A stretch of DNA of 64,000 nucleotides from Enterobacter asburiae (GTDB lineage: Bacteria > Pseudomonadota > Gammaproteobacteria > Enterobacterales > Enterobacteriaceae). Shown piece after piece: positions 8,468 to 16,854 of the stretch (the stretch's first letter is position 1; each line of letters starts with the position of its first letter). The stretch spans positions 1-64,000 of the forward strand of contig NZ_VRKN01000002.1 in assembly GCF_008080435.1 (NCBI RefSeq). The letters are read 5' to 3'. Made by a program: the position numbers and the translations under genes. The notes beneath the pieces were generated by a model that made no database searches, was not told the origin of the DNA, and was given only the letters and a program-made list of their open reading frames with translations.

Positions 8468-8791
8468 TTCGCTCATCAGCGTATTGGTTTATCTCTTCCC
8501 GTTATCCAAATCCAGAGTACAAAAGCCTTATCCCATTCCCGCTCTCCTACTGGTTCCTCTTATATATTCCGCTGCTAAATATAATCACCAACATCAATAA
8601 TATATAGCTATCATTAAGCGTTAATTGATCGACAAAAACTATTAATTGCATTCCGTGTGAGATTCATCACAAAACAGGGTCGCTCAACGTTTATTATTTA
8701 CTGCATAGCAAAAACATATTGTTAGGTCAGAAAAAAACAATCTCATCATGAGGTAAATTTCATTATTTATACACCTATGGAGGTAATTGTT
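8468..8791. other. AT-rich leader of the holin gene
   Basis: A 324-base region of low GC between the LysR gene and the holin. It contains a consensus CRP box (8656-8671) but no other gene that I can support. The distance from the CRP box to the holin start (about 120 bases) leaves room for a promoter and a moderate leader. No convincing rho-independent terminator for the LysR gene was found. Confidence 0.6.
8656..8671. promoter_or_regulatory. Consensus CRP binding site upstream of holin
   Basis: TGTGAGATTCATCACA matches the CRP core TGTGA-N6-TCACA at every defined position. It is the only such site in the rightward leader and lies about 120 bases before the holin start. This suggests cAMP-dependent control of the holin/endopeptidase genes. 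Actual binding and the promoter position are inference. Confidence 0.65.
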
Positions 8792-9103
8792 TTGCCATGG
8801 AAAGACCCATCATCAAATGCATTTTTTAGCTGGATCTACATAATATTATTCGGTGCGTGGGGAGGACTTGTTAGATATCTCCTTGACGTTAAGTCTGGCC
8901 ATTCGAGAAGAAGTTTATTTTCGGCAATAGCACAAATTATTGTGTCAGGATTTACCGGTGTACTTGCTGGCTTGATGTCACAAAGCCTGGGAACAGTATT
9001 TCATACTTCTCTTGCCGTCAGCGGTATATCAGGTGCCATGGGCGTTGTTGCCCTTAATTATTACTGGAAAAAAATCTCTGGAGATAGCAATGATAAATCA
9101 TGA
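8792..9103 (+). CDS. LydA-type holin (phage holin superfamily III)
   Basis: A 103-residue holin-like protein with a short N-terminus (MPWKDPSSN), a first membrane helix around WIYIILFGAWGGLVRYLL, and two further hydrophobic segments (about residues 47-62 and 70-83). It has a charged C-terminus. This layout matches LydA-like holins, including ChiW-type holins of chitinase secretion systems. The strong ribosome site GGAGGT (8779-8784) places the start at the TTG at 8792. The ATG at 8777 overlaps the ribosome site itself and was rejected. The gene overlaps the endopeptidase by 14 bases. No capsid, tail or replication phage genes lie nearby, so the pair is not part of an obvious prophage. Confidence 0.82.
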   Translation: MPWKDPSSNAFFSWIYIILFGAWGGLVRYLLDVKSGHSRRSLFSAIAQIIVSGFTGVLAGLMSQSLGTVFHTSLAVSGISGAMGVVALNYYWKKISGDSNDKS

Positions 9104-9479
9104 ATTTAGTAAAACGACTGAAAGGAATCTCAAAGGCGTACATAAAGACCTTGTTGATGTAATGAGAAAAGCGTTGAAATTATCACCTATTGATTTCGGT
9201 ATTTCAGAAGGATTAAGAAATCAAAAGCGACAGCTTGAGCTATTGGCAGCAGGAAAATCATTGACCTCAAAAAGCAGGCATTTAACCGGGCACGCCGTCG
9301 ATGTATTCGCAGTCATAAACGGCACAGCATCATGGGAGTTTAAACATTATCAGACGATTGCTACGGCTGTGTTTCAGGCTGCTAAGGAGTTATCTGTTGA
9401 TGTTGAGTGGGGCGGCAACTGGACGGAAATAAAGGATGGGGTTCATTTTCAGCTCTCACGAAAGATGTATCCTGAATAA
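9090..9479 (+). CDS. M15-family L-alanyl-D-glutamate peptidase (endolysin-like)
   Basis: A 129-residue peptidase of the VanY/M15 endolysin type, which cleaves stem peptides of peptidoglycan. The zinc-site signatures are visible: S-x-H-x-x-G-x-A-V-D (KSRHLTGHAVDVFA, residues about 64-77) and the C-terminal E-W-G-G-N-W ... D-G-V-H-F-Q segment with the second metal His. It has no signal peptide, so its exit would need the upstream holin. The start at 9090 has GGAG seven bases upstream and lies inside the 3' end of the holin gene, so the two are translationally coupled. ChiX of Serratia chitinase export is of the same enzyme class. Confidence 0.9.
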   Translation: MINHEFSKTTERNLKGVHKDLVDVMRKALKLSPIDFGISEGLRNQKRQLELLAAGKSLTSKSRHLTGHAVDVFAVINGTASWEFKHYQTIATAVFQAAKELSVDVEWGGNWTEIKDGVHFQLSRKMYPE

Positions 9480-9589
9480 GAACTAAATATTTGAGAGGTC
9501 TATTCTCGCAGAGAATACGGCACACCGGCATTTGCTGGATGATAAACCATGCCCTGTTTACTCAACTATTTTATAAGAGGAGAATTATA

Positions 9590-9703
9590 ATACAAAACCG
9601 CTTTTAATTACCAAAGCATGAAACTATCCGTCAGGCGTTTATTTGCTCGCTATTTCTATTAGCGATGTTTTATTTCGCTGACAAAAAACACATATCTCAT
9701 TGA
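9590..9703 (+). pseudogene. Possible decayed small membrane peptide gene
   Basis: A good ribosome site GAGGAG (9577-9582) is followed, at normal spacing, by ATA rather than ATG (9590), and the frame has a TAA five codons later (9605-9607). Beyond that stop the same frame stays open to TGA (9701-9703). It encodes a His-Glu-Thr segment, a hydrophobic helix of about 16 residues (FICSLFLLAMFYFA) and the end DKKHISH. The layout resembles the peptide at 4964-5068. It may be a dead small membrane gene, perhaps once a third lysis or spanin-like component, or simply chance. No intact spanin gene was found here. Confidence 0.25.
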
Positions 9704-9726
9704 ACGAAACAAAAAGGAATACAATC

Positions 9727-11253
9727 ATGACAATTACTTATATTAAAAATGAACTTGCACCGGCCGACAACCAGCTCGCGGCATATCTTTATTTTACCTC
9801 AGATACGCCAGTAAGTTATTCTTACACCGTATCAAAACGGACAACCAGCCCAACCAGCGTAGATTTTACCTATACATCGGATCTGATTTATGGTTTTTCA
9901 CAAAACATAAAGATCCCGGTTATTGGTCTTTATGCGCAATATGCAAACAGCGTGCAGGTCGTGTTTAAGGATGAAGCTGGAGCTGAAGTTTTCAATCAAG
10001 CATTCACTATTAGCACGGAAGATCAGGTATATGATACATCTGTCATCTTCCACCTCGATATTGAACAAACCGATCCTGCACTATTTACCTCTGTATGGGG
10101 AAACAGCTGGTTAATGGAATCCACTGGCCGTGGTTATGACCAAAATGGTGACCTGCGCTTTAACTTCTTATCGGTTTATCATCTCCAGCCGTTGCGAATC
10201 CACAATGGCTACCTCTATACCGGTAGCGATGAAGATATGTCGTGGTACGGTCGTCGTTTTTTCAAAATTGACATTATGGGTAATGTCATCTTTGAATTCG
10301 ACATGCGTGATTCTGATGGCAATCACTATGGAAACACTCACGATGTAGTCTGGGACTCTGCGGGCGATGTTTATATGTTTGGTAACGACATCCCGAATCG
10401 GATCACCAATACGAGGGGGCAGGATGCTCTGGTTCTAAAATTCAACGATCAGACAGGGAAAATGATTTGGGCCAAAAATTACACCAGTGAGTATAGCGGC
10501 TCGCAAATCCTGAATAACAGTACGCCTAATGATATTCATTTAAACTCGTTGTCATGGATTGCAGGCAGTCCAAACAATGATGAGGCAGTTATTGTTCATT
10601 CCCGCTCAACAAGTACGACTTTTGGCATATCTATCGCTGATGGGAGTATCTTGTGGGTGATCGATACAGGTAATTACAACCCACAGTTCCCGGTAAATCC
10701 AGACACTGTTCATATTGATAACGCCGGTATTACAAACTTTGAAAATGGTGCTCATACCGTATGTATCACTAATAACAGTGCATTTGCAGGAAATATCGAT
10801 CCTACCGTGGGAAAATTTGTTTTATCTGTGTTTGATAACCGATCGTGTCTTGATGCAACTGGCGCCCCTGTCATTCGCCCGATGAACGACAAGGCGACCA
10901 CCGATGCCTATTCAACACCGCCGGCGCGTATTCTCTTCTACGCGGTAGACATGGCAGCCAAAACAGCCATGGAAATCCACGCACCTATCGAACTGCCAAC
11001 AACCCCCATCGTCCAATGGACTGATTTTATGGGTGGCGTGTTTGACCACGATGATTACTTCGTTATTTTTACCAACCATGCTCGTTCATTCTTTATCTCC
11101 GATGTGAACGGCAATATGATTGCCTCTATCTACGATGTAATTTCTCTCCCTGATGGCGCACCTCAGTTCCCTGCGGAGGCCTATCGTGCACGATTATTTA
11201 ACGAAACGGAGCTTACTGACGTAATCACTGCGGCATCCATTCATGCAAATTAA
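9727..11253 (+). CDS. Arylsulfotransferase (AssT)-like protein without signal peptide
   Basis: A 508-residue protein resembling PAPS-independent arylsulfate sulfotransferases. An N-terminal beta-sandwich (about residues 1-95) ends in the family-like IPVIGLYAQYANSVQVVF. A beta-propeller region follows with repeated Gly-Asn/Asp turns. The H-x-N pair (His271, Asn273 in NDIHLNSLSW) and a downstream Arg (about Arg293 in HSRSTSTTFG) match the family's active-site layout. The nucleophilic His could not be assigned with confidence. Classical AssT is periplasmic and made with a signal peptide; this one starts MTITYIKNELAP with none, from an ATG with AAGGAA at good spacing. It lies 247 bases downstream of the holin-endopeptidase pair, so it may be their export cargo. 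Confidence 0.75.
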   Translation: MTITYIKNELAPADNQLAAYLYFTSDTPVSYSYTVSKRTTSPTSVDFTYTSDLIYGFSQNIKIPVIGLYAQYANSVQVVFKDEAGAEVFNQAFTISTEDQVYDTSVIFHLDIEQTDPALFTSVWGNSWLMESTGRGYDQNGDLRFNFLSVYHLQPLRIHNGYLYTGSDEDMSWYGRRFFKIDIMGNVIFEFDMRDSDGNHYGNTHDVVWDSAGDVYMFGNDIPNRITNTRGQDALVLKFNDQTGKMIWAKNYTSEYSGSQILNNSTPNDIHLNSLSWIAGSPNNDEAVIVHSRSTSTTFGISIADGSILWVIDTGNYNPQFPVNPDTVHIDNAGITNFENGAHTVCITNNSAFAGNIDPTVGKFVLSVFDNRSCLDATGAPVIRPMNDKATTDAYSTPPARILFYAVDMAAKTAMEIHAPIELPTTPIVQWTDFMGGVFDHDDYFVIFTNHARSFFISDVNGNMIASIYDVISLPDGAPQFPAEAYRARLFNETELTDVITAASIHAN

Positions 11254-11316
11254 TAAAAAACATGAGCAATTGATCATCAGGTTCTAATTTCCCATTGATC
11301 TCACTGCATATGTTAA

Positions 11317-11344
11317 AAGGGTTCATGTATCTGCATGGACCCTT
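11317..11344 (+). terminator. Hairpin after arylsulfotransferase-like gene
   Basis: AAGGGTTCATG pairs with CATGGACCCTT around a six-base loop, with one mismatch. The following sequence is only moderately T-rich. A near copy follows the first nucleotidase (14256-14283), including flanking bases, so it is a repeated terminator-like element. Confidence 0.55.
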
Positions 11345-11392
11345 GATGTTATATCCCAGGAACGTAGGTCATAACTTTATCACCGAATAGAT

Positions 11393-12541
11393 TTAGCCGG
11401 TACTCGTCCCAGACAATGTTTGCGTAAGTTTATCGTTATACTCTGTCGCAAGGGAAAGGAGAATTTGCGTTACGCGCCCAGCGGATAGTTTGGCACTGTG
11501 GGTAAATGCAGTTTGTTTGTTTAGCCAGTGGCTAAAGTTCCTGCTGGCCGTTAAAGAGAGCATTTTAGCGTTATGCTTATCCCCCCCTGTCAAAGGACAT
11601 ATCATCCTGCGGTTTTTCCCCTGTCCCCAGAGCTGCCACTGAGTTTGCCACCAGCCGTGCTGTGTTGTTCGCAGAAAAGTCCAGGGTATATCACTCTCAG
11701 CTTCATTGATTTCCTCTTCTATAAACCAAAGCTCACCTTCTCGCTGGCGAAAAAGATCTGCCCAGGCGGTAATAACAGCTCCTCGAAGAAAACATTCGTG
11801 TGAAATAGCATGTTTCTTTATCTGAGGAAAAAGGATGTTCAGCACGCGAAAATGCCCGTGAGCCACAATAACAGGACGCAAAATCGCTCCTCTGGCGTTA
11901 CGCTTGAGAGCCGCACTTCCATACTGAATTTCATCAAACTGGCTCCGATGTAGAAATTGCATCTCGCGCATATCAACGCGATTTACGATATCACTATGGT
12001 GCAAATCAGGCTCAATATTCCCACGCCAGTGATACATTAACGTGTCACCGCTGGCATGCTGAGTAAAATTGGTGGAGATATGAAGAACACTACCGCGGTC
12101 GGCATCGAAACTGAGAAGAACATACAGTTTCTGTTCTGCACTACTCCCCTGGAACGGCACAATGAGTGAAATAGTTTCAATCCGTTCTGGGGGAACAATT
12201 TTTCTTTGTGTTTGCCGTTTGGGTGTCCAGACTTTTCTGCAGGCTCGGCACTGAACGCGCTGTGTTCTCTGCGGATTATAACCATAACAAATAGTTTCCT
12301 GGCTATAACATTCAGGGCAAAAATAACCGTTGTCTGAGGCATATGCGCTTAAGTGAGCAGAAAGCCATTCATTAAATTGTTGCTCATCAAACAGCGGAGG
12401 ATAACTCCCGCATGCCCGACAGTGTAATGCCGGAAATCCCAGTCTATAGTCTGGCCAACTGTAATCAGCAGAGGCAGATATTGGCAGCCCTAAATTGCGG
12501 CAACCAAACGATTTGCAGGTATTAATCGTAAATATAGCCAA
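11393..12541 (-). CDS. Zinc-ribbon protein of unknown function
   Basis: A 382-residue protein I cannot name. Its N-terminal third has several Cys pairs: C-K-S-F-G-C near residue 9, CRACG near 42, CPECYS near 75 and CRACRKVW near 98, the last two framing YGYNPQRTQRVQ. This is a classic zinc-ribbon arrangement, reminiscent of the InsA-type zinc finger of IS1-like elements. The rest looks like a cytoplasmic alpha/beta domain with no known catalytic signature that I can see. The start appears to be TTG (12539-12541) with GGTGA seven bases upstream; no better ATG is present. It is transcribed against its neighbours, between the sulfotransferase-like gene and the first nucleotidase. DNA or RNA binding is a guess. 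Confidence 0.6.
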   Translation of the reverse strand: MAIFTINTCKSFGCRNLGLPISASADYSWPDYRLGFPALHCRACGSYPPLFDEQQFNEWLSAHLSAYASDNGYFCPECYSQETICYGYNPQRTQRVQCRACRKVWTPKRQTQRKIVPPERIETISLIVPFQGSSAEQKLYVLLSFDADRGSVLHISTNFTQHASGDTLMYHWRGNIEPDLHHSDIVNRVDMREMQFLHRSQFDEIQYGSAALKRNARGAILRPVIVAHGHFRVLNILFPQIKKHAISHECFLRGAVITAWADLFRQREGELWFIEEEINEAESDIPWTFLRTTQHGWWQTQWQLWGQGKNRRMICPLTGGDKHNAKMLSLTASRNFSHWLNKQTAFTHSAKLSAGRVTQILLSLATEYNDKLTQTLSGTSTG

Positions 12542-12601
12542 TATGAGTCACCAACGATTTTAAGAGATCGCTGATTTTGCCTTATAACTCCAGGCTGATT
12601 G

Positions 12602-12617
12602 TGTGAGCAGGCTCGCA
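12602..12617. promoter_or_regulatory. CRP-like site upstream of first nucleotidase
   Basis: TGTGAGCAGGCTCGCA matches TGTGA-N6-TCACA with one mismatch. It lies about 60 bases upstream of the nucleotidase start in the divergent region shared with the zinc-ribbon gene. A similar word also occurs by chance elsewhere (41861), so confidence is limited. Confidence 0.35.
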
Positions 12618-12676
12618 TAAAAAACGCTTTCAGAATGTAAAGTAACGAATCTTTATATAACAGAAAGGAACTGATG

Positions 12677-14230
12677 ATGAATATAAAAGCGATTAGCGCA
12701 GGTATTTTGTTGACATTACCATTTTGGGCCTGTGCCAAGGATGTCACGCTTATTTATACCAACGATCTTCACGCTCATGTCGAACCTTATAAAGTCCCAT
12801 GGATCGCTGACGGTAAACGCGATGTCGGTGGTTGGGCAAATATCACCACGATGGTAAAAGAGGAAAAACAAAAAAGCAAAGCAACGTGGTTTTTTGATGC
12901 AGGTGACTACTTTACGGGTCCGTATATTAGTAGTTTAACGAAGGGAAAAGCAATTATTGATATTATGAATACCATGTCGTTTGATGCTGTTACGATAGGT
13001 AATCATGAATTTGATCATGGCTGGGATAATACGTTATTACAGCTAAGCCAGGCGAAATTCCCTATTGTACAGGGCAACATATTCTATCAGAACAGCAACA
13101 AATTATTCTGGGATAAGCCTTATACCATCATCGAAAAAGATGGTGTGAAAATTGGCGTCATTGGTTTGCACGGCGTGTTTGCCTTCAATGATACCGTTTC
13201 TGCGGCAACGCGCGTAGGTATTGAAGCCCGGGATGAAATTAAGTGGCTGCAGAGCTATCTCGATGAACTGAAAGGAAAAGTCGACTTGACCGTATTGCTG
13301 GTTCATGAAGGCACGCCGGCGCGTCAGTCCAGCATGGGCGGAACCGACGTACGCCGTGCCCTGGATAAAGATATTCAAACCGCAAGCCAGGTGAAAGGTC
13401 TGGATATTCTGATTACGGGACATGCGCATGTCGGTACGCCGGAACCGATTAAAGTAGGCAAGACGCTGATCCTCTCGACCGACAGCGGCGGTATTGATGT
13501 GGGTAAACTGGTACTGGATTACACGAAGCCGCATCAGTTTACGATGAAGAATTTTGAGCTTAAGACCATTTATGCAGATGAGTGGAAGCCCGATCCGCAG
13601 ACGAAACAGGTAATCGACGGCTGGAATAAGAAACTTGATGAAGAGGTTCAAAAAACGGTGGCGCAGTCGCCGGTTGAATTGACGCGTGCGTATGGTGAAT
13701 CAGCCTCGCTGGGTAATCTGGCTGCGGATGCTTTGCTGGCAGCAGCGGGTAAAAATACACAGCTGGCCTTAACCAACTCGGGTGGTATTCGTAATGAGAT
13801 CCCGTCTGGTGCGATTACAATAGGCGGCGTCATTAGTACGTTCCCATTCCCTAACGAACTGGCCACGATGGATCTCACGGGCAAACAATTGCGTACGTTG
13901 ATGGAGCATGCCGCAAGTTTAAGCAATGGCGTCTTGCAGGTATCGAAAGGCCTGGAGATGAAATATGACAGCAGTAAACCGGTCGGTCAGCGGGTCGTCG
14001 CATTTACCCTTAATAGTAAACCGATTGAGGATGCGACAGTCTACCACATTGCCACCCAGAGCTTCCTTGCCGACGGCGGGGATGGTTTTACCACCTTTAC
14101 CGAGGGTAAAGCGCGTAATACAACAGGCGGTTACTACGTTTCTAACGCAGTGATCGATTACTTCAAGACGGGCAATACCATTACGGATGAGCAGCTCAAC
14201 GGCATGCGCGTTGTTGATGTGAAAAAATAA
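12677..14230 (+). CDS. Periplasmic 5'-nucleotidase/UshA-like metallophosphatase (copy 1)
   Basis: A 517-residue UshA/5'-nucleotidase family enzyme, expected to dephosphorylate nucleotides in the periplasm. A signal peptide of about 20 residues ends FWACA. The metallophosphatase motifs follow: Y-T-N-D-L-H-A-H (Asp30, His32), D-A-G-D-Y, G-N-H-E-F-D-H, V-H-E-G and T-G-H-A-H-V. The C-terminal substrate domain has [14 protein letters not shown] and G-G-D-G-F. The second ATG (12677) is chosen because AAAGGAA lies six bases upstream of it. The nearest paralogue is copy 3, with an almost identical signal peptide. A CRP-like site lies upstream. True substrate (nucleotide, UDP-sugar, cyclic nucleotide) cannot be told from sequence. 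Confidence 0.9.
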   Translation: MNIKAISAGILLTLPFWACAKDVTLIYTNDLHAHVEPYKVPWIADGKRDVGGWANITTMVKEEKQKSKATWFFDAGDYFTGPYISSLTKGKAIIDIMNTMSFDAVTIGNHEFDHGWDNTLLQLSQAKFPIVQGNIFYQNSNKLFWDKPYTIIEKDGVKIGVIGLHGVFAFNDTVSAATRVGIEARDEIKWLQSYLDELKGKVDLTVLLVHEGTPARQSSMGGTDVRRALDKDIQTASQVKGLDILITGHAHVGTPEPIKVGKTLILSTDSGGIDVGKLVLDYTKPHQFTMKNFELKTIYADEWKPDPQTKQVIDGWNKKLDEEVQKTVAQSPVELTRAYGESASLGNLAADALLAAAGKNTQLALTNSGGIRNEIPSGAITIGGVISTFPFPNELATMDLTGKQLRTLMEHAASLSNGVLQVSKGLEMKYDSSKPVGQRVVAFTLNSKPIEDATVYHIATQSFLADGGDGFTTFTEGKARNTTGGYYVSNAVIDYFKTGNTITDEQLNGMRVVDVKK

Positions 14231-14255
14231 CAGTTTATTCGACTGTGCATATTAA

Positions 14256-14283
14256 AAGGGTTCATACATCTTCATGAACCCTT
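14256..14283 (+). terminator. Hairpin after first nucleotidase (repeat of 11317-11344)
   Basis: AAGGGTTCAT and ATGAACCCTT form a perfect ten-base stem with a short loop. It closely copies the hairpin after the arylsulfotransferase-like gene, including the preceding GCATAT and TTAAA. T-richness downstream is modest, so it may be a partial terminator between nucleotidase copies 1 and 2. Confidence 0.55.
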
Positions 14284-14317
14284 ATTTAAACTCTTGCTTT
14301 TTTCAAAGGGACTCATT

Positions 14318-15880
14318 ATGAATAAAAATATAAAGCTTAGTCTGATTGCATTGTGCATGTCCGCTACGTTAATCGCATCAGCTAGCGCGAAGGATGTGAC
14401 TATTTATTACACCAACGATTTACATGCACATGTCTCTCCAGGGAAAATTCCAGCCGTCGATAAAGAACGTGCAGTTGGCGGTTTTGCTAATATAGCGACC
14501 ATCGTCAATGATGCTAAGAAAAAAAATAAAGATGTCTTTTTCTTCGATGCGGGAGATTACTTTACCGGACCCTATATAAGCACCCTGACCAAGGGTGAAG
14601 CCATTATTGATATAATGAACGCTATGCCTTTTGATGCTGTGTCAGTGGGGAACCATGAATTTGATCATGGTGTTGATAATATGGTTAAGCAGTTATCAAA
14701 AGCGAAATTCCCTGTTTTGCTGAGTAATGTTTTTTATAGCAACAGTGACAAACCCGTCTGGGATAATCCCTGGACGATTATCGAAAAAGATGGCATAAAA
14801 ATTGGCGTAATTGGAGTACATCAGAAATTTGCTTTTTATGACACCGTTGCGGCTAAGGCTTATGCCGGTTCAGAGGCTCGTGATGAAGTGCCTTATATTC
14901 AAAAAGGACTTGATGCATTAAAAGGCAAAGTGGATATCATCGTCCTGCTTATCCATGAAGGTACGCCAGCGCGTCAATCAAGTTATGGAAACAAAGACGT
15001 AGCCAGAATGCTGCAAGCTGATATCGATACCGCAAAGAAATTTAAGGGTATTGATGTGTTAATCACAGGCCATGCTCATGTGGGAACACCAGAGCCAATT
15101 AAAGTCAATGACACTCTCATTGTTTCAACAGATGCATATGGTACTGATATTGGTAAATTAGTCCTTGATTTTAATCCTCAGACTAAAAAAATTGATGGCT
15201 ATAGCGGTAAATTAATCACTGTATTTGCAGATGAATACAAGCCAGATCCTAAAGTTCAAGCCAGGATTGATGAGTGGAATGCTAAGCTGAAAAGTATTAC
15301 TGACCAGGTTATTGGGTCGACAACGGCGCCCTTCACGCGCTCTTATGGTGAATCGTCACCTGTTGGTAATTTAGTTATTGACGCCATGATGGCCAAAGCA
15401 CCGGACGCCGTCGTAGGATTACAAAACAGCGGAGGTTTGCGTGCTGATTTCCCACAAGGAAATTTACGATATGGTGATGTCATTACTACCTTCCCATTTA
15501 ATAACGAACTGGTTGAAATGGATCTCACCGGAAAAGATCTCACCGACTTAATGATTCATGCAACAAATCTTACCAATGGCGTTTTACAAGTGTCAAAAAG
15601 TGTTCACGTTGAATATGATAGTAAAAAACCGCTGGGTGAACGGATCATTAAATTCACTATTAATAATCAACCGGTAGATCCAGACAAAACATATCGGGTT
15701 GCTACACACTCATTTTGTGCGACGGGAGGGGATGGATTTGAGACATTCTTAAAAGGAACGAATGTCAAAACTATCAACAGCACCACCTCTGCAGAGTCAA
15801 TTATTGATTATGTCAAAGCCCACAATCCATTGAAACCCGATCTTGAAATGAGAGTGGTCGATGTAAGCACGTCCAAATAG
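14318..15880 (+). CDS. Periplasmic 5'-nucleotidase/UshA-like metallophosphatase (copy 2)
   Basis: A 520-residue paralogue of the flanking nucleotidases with a different signal peptide (MNKNIKLSLIALCMS start, ending near SASA-KDV). All metal-site motifs are kept: [28 protein letters not shown] and T-G-H-A-H-V-G-T. The C-terminal domain has N-S-G-G-L-R, T-F-P-F-N-N-E-L and T-G-G-D-G-F. The start at 14318 has AAAGGGA six bases upstream. It is visibly more AT-rich and more diverged than copies 1 and 3, so it is an older duplicate or separately acquired. The Tsx-like porin gene follows after 70 bases, probably in the same transcript. Confidence 0.9.
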   Translation: MNKNIKLSLIALCMSATLIASASAKDVTIYYTNDLHAHVSPGKIPAVDKERAVGGFANIATIVNDAKKKNKDVFFFDAGDYFTGPYISTLTKGEAIIDIMNAMPFDAVSVGNHEFDHGVDNMVKQLSKAKFPVLLSNVFYSNSDKPVWDNPWTIIEKDGIKIGVIGVHQKFAFYDTVAAKAYAGSEARDEVPYIQKGLDALKGKVDIIVLLIHEGTPARQSSYGNKDVARMLQADIDTAKKFKGIDVLITGHAHVGTPEPIKVNDTLIVSTDAYGTDIGKLVLDFNPQTKKIDGYSGKLITVFADEYKPDPKVQARIDEWNAKLKSITDQVIGSTTAPFTRSYGESSPVGNLVIDAMMAKAPDAVVGLQNSGGLRADFPQGNLRYGDVITTFPFNNELVEMDLTGKDLTDLMIHATNLTNGVLQVSKSVHVEYDSKKPLGERIIKFTINNQPVDPDKTYRVATHSFCATGGDGFETFLKGTNVKTINSTTSAESIIDYVKAHNPLKPDLEMRVVDVSTSK

Positions 15881-15950
15881 TTTCAATAATGTATTTACCA
15901 TAACATAAACCGTCTTTATTAAAAAATCTCTGTGGAAGGAATCCCTACTT

Positions 15951-16832
15951 ATGAAAAAAATAAAATACATATTATCAAGCGCACTTATGCTTTTACCCAC
16001 GGTAGCATTAGCAGACTCTGGGAATAACGAATACCTATCAGACTTGTGGCATCAAAGTATCAATATCGTAGGGAGTAACTCCACTCGGTTTGGGCCTCTA
16101 AAAAGAGCAGACTTATATCCAGAATATCGTGCATGGGCACATGTGGATTGGTTTGATTTCTATGGCTATGCGGACTTACCTAAGTTTTTTGGTATAGGCA
16201 ATGATAATGATATCGGCATTTGGGATAATGGCTCTCCATTTTTTATGGAGATAGAACCGCGTTTTAGCATCGACAAATTGACGGGGATCGACCTCAGCTT
16301 TGGTCCATTTAAAGAATGGTATTTTGCACATAACTATATCTATGATGCAGGAAGTAATGCAGGACAACGTCAGAGCACATGGTATATCGGGATTGGGACC
16401 GATATTGATACGGGACTACCGATGTCGTTATCTGCAAATATTTATGCCAAATATCAAGGAAACAATTACAATGCTGCCAACGAAAACGAGTGGGATGGAT
16501 ATCGCTTCAAAGTCAAATATGTTATCCCAATTACAACAATATTGGGTGGAAAACTAAATTACGTCGGCTTTACCAATTTTGATTTTGGTTCAGACCTTAA
16601 AGACGAGTCAGGCGGCGAGCAGAAATTTTACTCCAGGACCAATAGCTCTATTGTTTCCACCAATATACTCAGTTTAGTTTATCCTCACTGGAACTATGGC
16701 GCGACCCTTCGTTATTTCTATCATGGTGGACAATTTGATGAAGGTAGCAAAGCATTTAGCAGCGATGGAGATATCATCTCTATAGATTCTACAGGGTGGG
16801 CATACTATTTAACTGTTGGTTACGCTTTTTAA
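15951..16832 (+). CDS. Tsx-like nucleoside-specific outer-membrane channel
   Basis: A 293-residue Tsx/OmpK family beta-barrel. The signal peptide (about 21 residues) ends VALA before [15 protein letters not shown]. Family segments include [32 protein letters not shown] and the terminal aromatic residue (V-G-Y-A-F) needed for barrel insertion. Tsx lets nucleosides and deoxynucleosides cross the outer membrane. Placed between two periplasmic nucleotidase genes, it fits a nucleotide-scavenging set. It differs from chromosomal tsx as I recall it in the loop regions, so it is a paralogue and no symbol is given. Confidence 0.88.
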   Translation: MKKIKYILSSALMLLPTVALADSGNNEYLSDLWHQSINIVGSNSTRFGPLKRADLYPEYRAWAHVDWFDFYGYADLPKFFGIGNDNDIGIWDNGSPFFMEIEPRFSIDKLTGIDLSFGPFKEWYFAHNYIYDAGSNAGQRQSTWYIGIGTDIDTGLPMSLSANIYAKYQGNNYNAANENEWDGYRFKVKYVIPITTILGGKLNYVGFTNFDFGSDLKDESGGEQKFYSRTNSSIVSTNILSLVYPHWNYGATLRYFYHGGQFDEGSKAFSSDGDIISIDSTGWAYYLTVGYAF

Positions 16833-16854
16833 ATATAACTGCAAGGAATTAACC

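Noticed and set aside
8468..9479. Prophage containing the holin and endolysin
   Set aside because: No phage structural, replication, integrase or repressor genes are nearby; the pair stands alone with a CRP site.
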